Assembly (NCBI GenBank): GCA_022711195.1
Contig: JAKLFN010000027.1
Coordinates: 1 to 14,283, forward strand
Reading direction: 5' to 3'
Source of the DNA: Bacteroidota bacterium
GTDB taxonomy: Bacteria > Bacteroidota > Bacteroidia > Bacteroidales > VadinHA17
Length of the DNA: 14,283 bases
Shown: positions 7,517 through 14,283 of the stretch, piece after piece
Layout: every line of letters begins with the position of its first letter
How positions within the stretch are numbered: position 1 is the stretch's first letter
Made by a program: the position numbers and the translations under genes
Notes under the pieces: generated by a model
What the model was told of the DNA's origin: nothing
The model's database searches: none
The model's input: the letters and a program-made list of their open reading frames with translations, nothing else

Positions 7517-8803
7517 TTATAAAGGTTTCTTTCTTCTTGTAACACTCCAGTTGAAAGTCATTTCTTTCCGGTTTATATCTGATCCTTCAGAATTATCGAC
7601 TTTTTTATTCCCTTTTCCTCCAAAAAATGTTCTGCCGTCACCAAATTCGACCAGAAGGTCGGGCGGAATTTCAGCTTTCTGACTATCATCTTCAGGTATC
7701 TCGACATTAGCCGGCAGAGGTGTCCCCAGTTCTTTCAGATACGTTTTGAGCGACTCAGAAACACTTGTTATTGTCGGATCAGGAACAGGATCTTCTACAG
7801 GGCCCGGAGTGAATATTTCAGACATATCATCCGTTTTATGTTCAAAATCATTGATAGGTCTTGATCCGTCCGGATCCCAGCTTCTCCCGGTCGTTTTTTT
7901 TGTCTCATCCCAGTAAAATTCTACCGGAAATCCCCCTGTGGCAATTTTGACAACCTTATCTGTTTTCTTATCTATGATCAGAATTATATTTGACTTCAGT
8001 AAATACCCTTTCTCCGGAATATGTCTGTTCAGGGGTTTTTTGATTCGTATTGTTGTAGCCTCATGTCCGAAACCGCCGGCAGAATTTGCATATTCATATC
8101 CTTGCATCATATATGACGCATTAAACTGAGTAAGATTGATATCGAGAGGACGGTAATATTCCCATCTCTGGTTTAACATTGGCATATCGCCTGAGTTGTC
8201 AAGCTTCAGGGGAACATAAAACGAAGCCCCGCTCCGTTCCTCAAGTGAGTAATTTCCTCTTTCAATTCCGTCACTCTGTTTTCTCGAATATGAGGATCTT
8301 ACAGTATGTGTGATACTACCGTCTACAGTGAGTGTGGCTTCGTATTCCAGGGGTTTGACTGTAATCGTTGCCTCATCGACATATTCAATAGCTGATCCCT
8401 CGGGAATAAATGTAGCCATTACAGAAATTTCCTTATCCTTGTCGCCGGCTTTATATTCAAGCCTTGCTATTCCTATCAGATCTGTTATTATCTTACTGCC
8501 GGATGGCGGAGTTACTTTACCGTCAACAAGTCCGGTAATACTGATAATGACCGCTGCCCGGAATGCCTGAATTTTCAGTCCGGCAGTGTCAAATTCATGA
8601 ACATCAATGGTAATGGAAGTCTGTTCACCACTATAGATCTCACTGCGCTGTGGCTCTACAAGAATTTCATAATTATGCTTTATTTTTTCAACAATATATC
8701 CCTGCTGTGCCCTGCTTTCACGAAGAGGTAGAAATGATGTCGATATAAGAAGTATAATTGTTTGTATGAGATTCCGGGTATTCATTACTGATTCGTTTTG
8801 CAT
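7517..8803 (-). CDS. Secreted Ig-like domain protein of unknown function
   Basis: A 428-residue protein starting at ATG 8803; an in-frame ATG at 8785 gives a neater signal peptide (MNTRNLIQTIILLISTSFLP, cleavage near ESRAQ) and may be the true start. Residues about 50-150 read like a bacterial Ig-like (Big_1/invasin-type) domain: GEQTSITIDVHEFD, GLVDGKVTPPSG, TDLIGIARLEYKAGDKDKEI, ending in DEATITVKP. Residues about 151-320 form a second beta-rich region with LEERSGASFYVPL and FPVEFYWDE. The last 100 residues are Pro/Asp-rich (PGPVEDPVPDPT) and then basic (VTRRKKPL). There is no sorting domain, lipobox or enzyme motif. It is transcribed with the small secreted protein behind it. The OmpA-domain gene lies 117 nt upstream on the same strand, possibly in the same unit. 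Confidence 0.7.
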   Translation of the reverse strand: MQNESVMNTRNLIQTIILLISTSFLPLRESRAQQGYIVEKIKHNYEILVEPQRSEIYSGEQTSITIDVHEFDTAGLKIQAFRAAVIISITGLVDGKVTPPSGSKIITDLIGIARLEYKAGDKDKEISVMATFIPEGSAIEYVDEATITVKPLEYEATLTVDGSITHTVRSSYSRKQSDGIERGNYSLEERSGASFYVPLKLDNSGDMPMLNQRWEYYRPLDINLTQFNASYMMQGYEYANSAGGFGHEATTIRIKKPLNRHIPEKGYLLKSNIILIIDKKTDKVVKIATGGFPVEFYWDETKKTTGRSWDPDGSRPINDFEHKTDDMSEIFTPGPVEDPVPDPTITSVSESLKTYLKELGTPLPANVEIPEDDSQKAEIPPDLLVEFGDGRTFFGGKGNKKVDNSEGSDINRKEMTFNWSVTRRKKPL

Positions 8804-8920
8804 TTATGATGAACTTTTAGTATTAAAAGGGAGAGCCTTCGGTATTGTAAAAAAGTGTCTGGATTATAAGAATTATAAGGGAAAGGCTCCCCTTGAGTAT
8901 TTTCGATTTAAACATCAGGA

Positions 8921-10201
8921 TCAGATTTTTACGAATTCAACCCTTCGGTTATTTGCCATATCTTCGGGTGAGGCATTATTGGAAATGGGTTTTGATTCAC
9001 CCCAGCCCTTTGATGTGAGCCGGTCAGCGGAAATTCCCATTTTTATAAGGGTATTCAAAACCGTTTTTGCACGATCCTCCGAAAGCTTCTGATTGAATGC
9101 ATCGTCACCCTGACTGTCAGTATGACCTTCCACACTGAATTTCAGATCGGGATTATCTTTCATCAAAGTATAGATCTCATTGATAGCACCCATCGATTCG
9201 GGTTTCAGGGTTGACTTGTTTACATCAAACCGTATCCCGTTGACGATTATTTTTCCATCCTGCATAACACGGTCATAGTATTTTACTCCACCTTTTGCTA
9301 TCCGCACGTTTTTAACATAGCAGTGATTTTCATCAGAGGCATGGTAAGCATGAAGAGTTAATCCGGACGGATTAAAGTCAAGCCTGGGTATATTAACAAG
9401 ACGTGTATCATCCAGGTATGCCTTTAGTTTTCCGTCGGTATAAGCTATTGATATATGTCTCCATATATCAGGATCTTTTGCTTTGTCGGGATATTCGCTA
9501 CTTGCGGTTCCCAGGCTCATTCCATTTCCCGAAACTGTGATATGTGTATAACCTGAAGGACTTGTACTTTCCTGATTTTTCATGTCATATAAATAAATCT
9601 CAAAAGGATATTCTCCCTTATAGAGGAGATCCAGTTCGATTGTGAAAACATCAGGAAGATGATCTTCTCCGGGATCTTTGAAATACGGCACTATCTGGGG
9701 TGATCCATCCCTGAGCATAATGACTTTTGATCCATCAAGTTCTGCTGTTTCTGCATTTCCCCTTTTTAGGTCCCACCCAGACGGGAATTCACCGTTCTCT
9801 TCTTTTTCAAGGTTGTCTTCAAAAATGACCTGGTCGCCGGGAAGAAAATCGTATCTGGACCAGGAAAGGGATGAAGAAGATTTTTGTGTGCTCTTATTGT
9901 CTGTTGTTTTTCCAGGTTCATCAGTTTCAGTTTCCGATGGCTTAACCTGATTCTCAGAGTCAGCTACTTCATCATCTGCAGCATCTTTTGTTTTTTTGTC
10001 TTTTTTCTTAAAGACACCTTTTATGCCTTCTTCAAGCTTGTCAAAGCCTGCATCAACTACCCTGTCTGTTGCACGATTGGCACGGTGATCAGCTTCACGA
10101 TTTACCTTGTCCTTGACATCAACTTTAACCTGGGATTTCGCTTCCGGGACAAGTATCATCAGAAGGGCAAAAAGCGCTGAAAAAAATATAGGATATTTCA
10201 T
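8921..10201 (-). CDS. OmpA-family peptidoglycan-binding protein with jelly-roll-like middle
   Basis: A 426-residue protein. I start it at ATG 10201 because the upstream TTG at 10219 only adds six residues before a good signal peptide (MKYPIFFSALFALLMILVPE, cleaved near AKSQ). Residues about 25-115 are highly charged, Lys/Asp/Glu-rich and probably disordered. Residues about 118-305 look like a concanavalin-type jelly roll: DQVIFEDNLEKE, EFPSGWDLKRGN, FTIELDLLYKGEYPFEIYLY, WRHISIAYTDGKLKAYLDD and a final CYVKNVRIAKGG. Residues about 318-426 are an OmpA domain with the peptidoglycan signature: GHTDSQGDDAFNQKLSEDRA and NNRRVEFVKI, retaining the Asp and Arg that bind diaminopimelate. There is no N-terminal barrel, so it is likely periplasmic or surface-associated and anchored to the cell wall. 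It is the first envelope gene after the regulator gene on this strand. Confidence 0.85.
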   Translation of the reverse strand: MKYPIFFSALFALLMILVPEAKSQVKVDVKDKVNREADHRANRATDRVVDAGFDKLEEGIKGVFKKKDKKTKDAADDEVADSENQVKPSETETDEPGKTTDNKSTQKSSSSLSWSRYDFLPGDQVIFEDNLEKEENGEFPSGWDLKRGNAETAELDGSKVIMLRDGSPQIVPYFKDPGEDHLPDVFTIELDLLYKGEYPFEIYLYDMKNQESTSPSGYTHITVSGNGMSLGTASSEYPDKAKDPDIWRHISIAYTDGKLKAYLDDTRLVNIPRLDFNPSGLTLHAYHASDENHCYVKNVRIAKGGVKYYDRVMQDGKIIVNGIRFDVNKSTLKPESMGAINEIYTLMKDNPDLKFSVEGHTDSQGDDAFNQKLSEDRAKTVLNTLIKMGISADRLTSKGWGESKPISNNASPEDMANNRRVEFVKI

Positions 10202-10298
10202 GGCAGTATAATTTTTCAAATAAAATTAGACTGCAGAACAACAATGGTCAACAGCAAATGAGTAAACAGGGGTTTTGAATTAGTATCGGCGGGGTTTT

Positions 10299-10464
10299 GG
10301 GCGGAGGGCGAAGGGCAGAGAGCAGAGGGCGGAGGGCATAGGGCGGAGAGCACAGGGCACAGGGCAGAGGGCTCAGGGAAAAGAGCTCACCGCTCGCCGC
10401 TCACCGCTCTTAGCGCTAAGCCCTTAGCTCTGAGCCCTGCGCCCTGAGCTCTGAGCCCTGCGCT
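10299..10464. repeat. 24-unit heptamer array with internal inversion
   Basis: From 10299 the sequence divides into consecutive 7-bp units with no indel. The first 13 (10299-10389) follow GRGCNNA (GGGCGGA, GGGCGAA, GGGCAGA, GAGCAGA and so on; one variant GGGAAAA). From 10390 to about 10466 the units are the reverse complement type (CCGCTCG, AAGCCCT, TAGCTCT, GAGCCCT, GCGCCCT, GAGCTCT). The two halves can form a long imperfect hairpin. The array runs into the stop codon of the LytTR regulator gene (TAG at 10463-10465), so on the minus strand it is the immediate 3' end of that operon, upstream of the OmpA-domain gene. It could serve as a strong terminator or mRNA-stabilising structure. Confidence 0.8.
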
Positions 10465-11215
10465 ATTCGTAGAGATGCTCTGTCATGGCCTTAAGGACCT
10501 GCTTTTTCAGATTTGGTGATACAGGGATCTTTGAGCCATCCTTCAGGATAAGATAACCTCCGTCTTTTTTAACGAACCTGTCGATAAAGGCTATATTAAC
10601 CAGATGAGACTGATGTACCCTTATCATTCCCGAACCTGACAGAAGGCTTTCAAATTCTTTTATTGTCCTGGAGACAAGGATCCTTTTGCCACCGGAAAGG
10701 TTGAAGCTAGTGTAATTGCTGTCGGCTTCGGCCCGTATTATTTCACTGATTGAGACCAGCTGAAGATGATCTGATGTATGGAGGATGATCCTTTTCAGCA
10801 CTTTTCTGCTCTGGAGATTTTCACTCAGGGCCTGGAGCTTTAGTTGCTGATCGGCCTGATTTATTATTTCCCTGGCTTTCTCCACTGCTTTACACAGCTC
10901 ATCTGTATCCACAGGTTTCAGAACATAATCGAGTGCACTTACTTTGATTGCATCAAGAGCATATTCCTGATGTCCTGTAACAAAAATCACTTTGAAAGAT
11001 ACGGTGCTGAATTTCTTCAGCAGACCAAATCCGGTACCATCAGGGAGTTCGATGTCAAGAAATATAAGATCGGGATTGTTCTGCCGTATTGCTTCATAAC
11101 CCTCCTCAATGCTCCCTGCAGTTGCGAGGATATTTACTTCAGGAAAATGTTCATTAAGCAATGCCCTGATAGCATTTCTCACGGTCGCTTCATCATCTAC
11201 AATAATAACATTCAT
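10463..11215 (-). CDS. LytTR-family response regulator
   Basis: A 250-residue protein starting at ATG 11215. Residues 1-120 are a receiver domain: acidic pair D7-D8, phospho-acceptor D54 in IFLDIELPDG, T80 in VIFVTGH, and K100-P101 in VLKPVD. Residues about 137-245 are a LytTR DNA-binding domain: ILHTSDHLQLVSISEIIRAE, SNYTSFNLSGGKRILVSRTI, and the RVHQSHLVNIAFID segment that LytTR proteins share. Such regulators usually bind paired direct repeats in target promoters. Its partner kinase lies just upstream on the same strand, so this is a complete LytS/LytT-like pair. The 154-nt gap to that kinase holds an inverted-repeat element (11256-11355) that may alter relative expression. The targets are unknown; the envelope genes next in line are candidates by position only. 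Confidence 0.92.
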   Translation of the reverse strand: MNVIIVDDEATVRNAIRALLNEHFPEVNILATAGSIEEGYEAIRQNNPDLIFLDIELPDGTGFGLLKKFSTVSFKVIFVTGHQEYALDAIKVSALDYVLKPVDTDELCKAVEKAREIINQADQQLKLQALSENLQSRKVLKRIILHTSDHLQLVSISEIIRAEADSNYTSFNLSGGKRILVSRTIKEFESLLSGSGMIRVHQSHLVNIAFIDRFVKKDGGYLILKDGSKIPVSPNLKKQVLKAMTEHLYE

Positions 11216-11255
11216 TTTATCAATATTTCACTCTTAACTCTTAACCTTTAACCCT

Positions 11256-11355
11256 ATTACCGTCAACTTAATGAGTTTTGGGGGCTATCGTTTCCCCTCC
11301 TTGAAAAAAAGGAGGGGAAACTTTTGTTACCTAAACGTCTAAGGTTGACGGCAAT
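11256..11355. repeat. Inverted-repeat-bounded hairpin element between kinase and regulator genes
   Basis: The arms ATTACCGTCAACTTA (11256-11270) and TAAGGTTGACGGCAAT (11340-11355) are inverse copies with one mismatch and one extra base. Inside is a perfect 12-bp stem, TTTCCCCTCCTT (11291-11302) with AAGGAGGGGAAA (11309-11320), around a 6-nt loop. The same edge motif (GTTGACGGC / GCCGTCAAC) and the same CCCCTCCTT/AAGGAGGGG hairpin type appear in the larger element at 2335-2678, so this is a compact copy of one family. It sits inside the probable kinase-regulator operon. Confidence 0.75.
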
Positions 11356-11369
11356 ACCCTGAATCTTTT

Positions 11370-13544
11370 CTATGCATATATCTTCTTATATGGCAGCATC
11401 ATAACGACTTTTGTGCCTGCAGCCCTGTCATGTTCATAAAGATCGGTGATCTCATAGCTGATATTCTTCTGCCGCATTGTCTTCCTGAAATTCTCAAGTC
11501 TCTCCCTGGTTACCTGGGTAGATACGGATTTCCTGTTCTTGTTTTCAGCTGATCTGATCTCAGCCTCTTTTCTTCCTATACCATTGTCACTTACTTCCAG
11601 TTTAATAAGTCCGTCGCTTAAACTGTAAGAAATCTTAAGATCTCCCTTTTCTTTCAGCGGAAGAAGGCCGTGTTCTATTGAATTTTCAACACAAGGCTGG
11701 GTAAGCATCGGAGGGATGCTGATATTTTCCGGATCGAGTCCTTCATCAAGCCGTATGTTATACTCAAATTCCTTTTCAAATCTCAGTTGCTGAAGATCGA
11801 GATACAATCTGACAGTTTCAATTTCCTTTTCCAGAGGGATAAATTCCTCCCTTGAGTTTTCCAGGATATTCCTCATCAGTTTTGCGATTTTGGTCAGGAA
11901 TGTATTGGCTTTCTGCGGTTTTCCGGCAAGAATGAGATCCTGTACTGCACAAAGTGAATTGAAAATAAAATGAGGATTCATTTGTGCTCTCAAAAGCCTT
12001 TGTTCCAGATCTATCTGTGCCAGGCGGCTTCTTAGTTTGTTGTGCCTGAGGATCAGGAAAGAGATCAGTGTCACAAGCACTATTAGTATCCCTAATCCCG
12101 ACATGATGAGTCTCTGCTGCCGTATCTGGTTATCATGGCGGATACTTTCTTTCATATGCTCGTATTCAGCTGCCTTTTGTTTCTTGTCATAATCATACTG
12201 AAGTTCCAGTCTTGTTACCTGTTTAAGGTATGCGGCATTACTGATACTATCCTTTATCTGATGATGTTCTTTGAGGTATTTGTAGGCAAGGTCTTCGCGA
12301 TCTATTAAACTATAGAGTTCACTTAACACCAGGGTTGCATCCTGTACTACAAACGGCAGTTTTTGCGCTTTACCCATGTTGTATGCTTTTGTGAGACTCT
12401 CCAGGGATGATCTTTGCCGGCCTTGTGATTTCTGAATATTTCCGAGAGTTACATAATAATATACAAGTTCCGGGTCTTTGATCCCGGAAGCAATTTCCAT
12501 CGCTTTCTTTATATAGAATTCTGCTGAGTCAGTTTGCGAAAGAAGAAGGAACGTTGATGCAATATTATTGTATCCGGAAGCAATTCTTGAGGGATAGTTC
12601 ATCTTATAATCAAGTTTCAATCCTTCCCTGAAATAGATCAGAGCGCTGTCATATTCTGCTTTGGCATTATAAGTGGTGGCAATAGTATTATAAGTCTTGC
12701 TTACTTCCCACAGATCGTTCCGGATCTGTGAGATTATCAGTTTCTTGTTACAGAATTCCAGGGCTTTATTCCAGTCTTCCTGGTGATAATACATAAGTCC
12801 TATACTTCCATAGGCTATAGCAATTCCTGCCGAATCACCTTTTGCTTCCCAGAGCCGGAGCGCTTCAAAATATGAATCGATTGCCCGGCTGAAAAGGGTC
12901 ATGTCCCGATAAATATTCCCCAGGCTGTTGGTTGCATCTGCCAGGGGGATTGTATCTGCTGTTGACCGTGCCACATCAATAGCCTGTTGTATAAGAGCAA
13001 CAGCTTTTTTAAAATCTTTATTGTGCTGTGCAAAATAAGCAAGGGAATTATATGAATTTATTACCCCTCTGTTATCGCCTGCTTCTTCAAAGAACTTAAG
13101 CCCCAGGGAAGCATATCTTTCTGCTTCCTGAATATCGCCTTTTACACTGAAGATATATGACAGGTAGTAACATGCCCTGGCTTTTCCAAGTGTATAATCC
13201 AATTCCTGGTAAAGTTCATAAGCTTGCATTGAATAGTATTCCGAGCTGTCGGTATTGTTGAATGATTTTGCAAACCATGCAGAACCCAGTACAAGGAATG
13301 CATCAGCTCTGCCTCTGGTATAATTAATATCTTCAGATTCCTTAAGTGACTGATGGGCGAGGGGGATTACCATATCAGGATTTTTCCGTGAACTCAGCAG
13401 CAGGTAATAGTTTCTTTTATTAATTAATGAGGTGTCCGGTATTTCCCGGAAAGGAGGATTAGGGTAAAAATCCCGGGAAATGATGTTCAGGCAGATAAGG
13501 GTGGTTATGAAGATTCCTGAAATCACGGGATGATCAATTTTCAT
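11370..13544 (-). CDS. TPR-containing LytS-type sensor histidine kinase
   Basis: A 724-residue protein starting at ATG 13544. A hydrophobic N-terminus (about 7-22) is probably a signal or anchor. Residues about 75-430 are tandem TPR units, for example SLGNIYRDMTLFSRAIDSYF (207-226) and GSIGLMYYHQEDWNKALEF (246-264). A coiled-coil-like stretch (about 440-478) leads to a transmembrane helix (about 479-499, LIMSGLGILIVLVTLISFLI). The kinase core follows: phospho-acceptor H525 in RAQMNPHFIFNSL, N-box PCVENSIEHGL with N621, G1-box DNGIG (653-657), and a final AGTKVVMMLP. The H-box and N-box are those of the LytS/YehU (His_kinase) family. TPRs on the outer side of the membrane could sense a protein or peptide in the periplasm. 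The downstream LytTR regulator is the likely partner. The gene is divergent from the rRNA operon, whose promoter lies about 145 bp away. Confidence 0.93.
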   Translation of the reverse strand: MKIDHPVISGIFITTLICLNIISRDFYPNPPFREIPDTSLINKRNYYLLLSSRKNPDMVIPLAHQSLKESEDINYTRGRADAFLVLGSAWFAKSFNNTDSSEYYSMQAYELYQELDYTLGKARACYYLSYIFSVKGDIQEAERYASLGLKFFEEAGDNRGVINSYNSLAYFAQHNKDFKKAVALIQQAIDVARSTADTIPLADATNSLGNIYRDMTLFSRAIDSYFEALRLWEAKGDSAGIAIAYGSIGLMYYHQEDWNKALEFCNKKLIISQIRNDLWEVSKTYNTIATTYNAKAEYDSALIYFREGLKLDYKMNYPSRIASGYNNIASTFLLLSQTDSAEFYIKKAMEIASGIKDPELVYYYVTLGNIQKSQGRQRSSLESLTKAYNMGKAQKLPFVVQDATLVLSELYSLIDREDLAYKYLKEHHQIKDSISNAAYLKQVTRLELQYDYDKKQKAAEYEHMKESIRHDNQIRQQRLIMSGLGILIVLVTLISFLILRHNKLRSRLAQIDLEQRLLRAQMNPHFIFNSLCAVQDLILAGKPQKANTFLTKIAKLMRNILENSREEFIPLEKEIETVRLYLDLQQLRFEKEFEYNIRLDEGLDPENISIPPMLTQPCVENSIEHGLLPLKEKGDLKISYSLSDGLIKLEVSDNGIGRKEAEIRSAENKNRKSVSTQVTRERLENFRKTMRQKNISYEITDLYEHDRAAGTKVVMMLPYKKIYA

Positions 13545-13688
13545 TAAAGTTAATCAAATTTTTGGTACTTTAAGGAGTAATAAATATTTCAGAAATTTTT
13601 GATTATACAAATGATTATCAATTAAAGGTTTATTTTGACTGGGTGGATAGATCAGTCAACAGTAGTAAAAAAATATTTTGTAAAAAGC
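13545..13688. other. AT-rich divergent intergenic region between kinase gene and rRNA promoter
   Basis: No gene is present. The stretch is AT-rich, with poly-A/T runs just upstream of the rRNA promoter (around 13665-13680) that could act as an UP-like element. The kinase promoter must lie here reading left, but I found no convincing TAnnTTTG box on the minus strand. Confidence 0.5.
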
Positions 13689-13718
13689 TTGTTAAATAAA
13701 AATGATTGCATATCTTTG
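13689..13718 (+). promoter_or_regulatory. Bacteroidetes-type promoter of the rRNA operon
   Basis: TATCTTTG at 13711-13718 is a perfect match to the Bacteroidetes -7 consensus TAnnTTTG. A TTG at 13689-13691 lies 19 nt upstream, the normal spacing for the -33 element of this group's primary sigma factor. Transcription should start a few bases after 13718, about 295 nt before the 16S gene. It is strand-correct for the 16S gene and preceded by A/T-rich DNA. Confidence 0.8.
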
Positions 13719-13758
13719 CACCCGCTTTTGAGCATTAAGTTGGTTGAGGGGTTAAAAG

Positions 13759-13832
13759 AGATAGTCTTCCGGCTTGGGATGAAAGGGAAGAAAAGAGGTT
13801 GAAGAAGCCGGAAAAATTATCTCAATTTTTTT
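13759..13832 (+). terminator. Terminator-like hairpin in the rRNA leader
   Basis: TTCCGGCTT (13767-13775) pairs perfectly with AAGCCGGAA (13805-13813), and the flanks GAGATA (13759-13764) and TATCTC (13818-13823) extend the stem after an internal bulge. Seven T residues follow at 13826-13832. The shape is that of an intrinsic terminator or attenuator, placed about 40 nt after the predicted start site. It may instead be an RNA processing structure. Confidence 0.5.
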
Positions 13833-13886
13833 GGTAGAAAGAGAGGAAAGCCTTATCTTAGATGCCCCAAAAGTGAAAAGAAAATT

Positions 13887-14011
13887 TTGTTCTTTGAAAT
13901 AATGAAGTAGCAACCAGGCGAGATAGAAAAGATCTCGTCAAAAGAGAATAACTTGTTAGTAATTTTGAATGAGACCCTTGGGTATTTTTCGTTAAAGAGA
14001 TTAAAGAACAA
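13887..14011 (+). promoter_or_regulatory. rRNA leader: boxA-like motif and 16S processing stem
   Basis: TTGTTCTTTGAAA around 13887-13899 resembles the boxA antitermination site found in Bacteroidetes rRNA leaders. Its TTGTTCTTT (13887-13895) is exactly complementary to AAAGAACAA at 14003-14011, right before the 16S gene. A small hairpin, CGAGAT 13919-13924 with ATCTCG 13932-13937, lies between. The arrangement suggests either a leader stem or competition between boxA and structure. Confidence 0.55.
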
Positions 14012-14016
14012 TTTTT

Positions 14017-14283
14017 ACAACGAAGAGTTTGATCCTGGCTCAGGATGAACGCTAGCGGGAGGCTTAACACATGCAAGTCGAGGGGCAGCATAAGGTAGCA
14101 ATACTTTGATGGCGACCGGCGCACGGGTGAGTAACGCGTATGTAACCTGTCCTTAACAGGAGGATAACCCGGAGAAATTCGGACTAATACTGCATAAAAT
14201 TATAAATAGGCATCTATTAATAATTAAAGCTACGGCGGTTAGGGAGGGGCATGCGTAACATTAGCTGGTTGGTAGGGTAACGG
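14017..14283 (+). rRNA. rrs: 16S ribosomal RNA, 5' part (truncated by the window)
   Basis: GAAGAGTTTGATCCTGGCTC from 14022 is the universal bacterial 16S start; aligning it to the E. coli 5' end puts position 1 near 14017. GATGAACGCTAGCGGGAGGC and CACATGCAAGTCGAGGGG follow, then GCGCACGGGTGAGTAACGCG. The GAGGGGCAGCA stretch after CAAGTC is typical of Bacteroidales. About 267 nt are present (V1, V2 and the start of the next conserved block) and the gene continues past the window. Confidence 0.98.

Noticed and set aside
8829..8892. Possible terminator between the OmpA and Ig-like genes
   Set aside because: GAGCCTT/AAGGCTC can pair, but the loop is over 40 nt and no T-run follows on either strand, so I do not call it.
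13725..13886. tRNA gene in the rRNA leader
   Set aside because: The stem at 13759-13823 has no cloverleaf, no T-loop GTTCRAAT box and no acceptor end.
13858..14124. Minus-strand open frame of 88 codons
   Set aside because: It runs antisense across the rRNA leader and the start of 16S, so it is a chance frame.

Overview
The window comes from a Bacteroidetes genome, most likely order Bacteroidales. Three things point there: the 5' end of a 16S rRNA gene at the right edge, with the Bacteroidales-like V1 start GAGGGGCAGCA; a TAnnTTTG-type -7 promoter box in front of it; and a protein repertoire of T9SS-sorted cargo, LytS/LytTR signalling and OmpA, with little visible Shine-Dalgarno signal. Every protein gene lies on the minus strand. 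The 16S gene and a terminator at the left edge are on the plus strand. I did not attempt genus-level placement.

Layout, left to right. (1) 1-456: a plus-strand intrinsic terminator of an unseen left-hand gene, then non-coding DNA built from diverged direct and inverted repeats. (2) 457-1998: a lemA / DUF3137 gene pair. (3) 2005-2778: a repeat nest with a short-palindrome repeat at 51-52 bp spacing and a ~345-bp inverted-repeat-bounded element containing C-rich/G-rich hairpins. (4) 2779-4882: a large secreted protein with calcium-binding repeats, a choice-of-anchor-U-like domain and a T9SS C-terminal sorting domain, followed by an orphan second sorting-domain remnant. (5) 5140-6705: a secreted fibre-like protein ending in a C1q-like domain. 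(6) 6894-10201: three envelope genes, namely an OmpA-domain protein with a jelly-roll-like middle, a secreted Ig-like protein and a small secreted protein. The last two are only 20 nt apart. (7) 10299-10464: a striking 24-unit heptamer array whose second half is the inverse of the first. (8) 10463-13544: a TPR sensor histidine kinase (LytS type) and a LytTR response regulator, separated by a small copy of the same inverted-repeat element seen in region 3. (9) 13545-14283: the rRNA promoter, a structured leader and the start of 16S, divergent from the kinase gene.

The kinase and regulator form a complete two-component pair. It could control the envelope genes just downstream on the same strand, but that link rests on position only. 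The surface proteins fit an outer-membrane/T9SS lifestyle. I see no clear new defence or biosynthetic system. The most unusual content is repetitive DNA: the phase-perfect inverted heptamer array, the related inverted-repeat elements (one inside the kinase/regulator operon), and a terminator-like hairpin in the rRNA leader.
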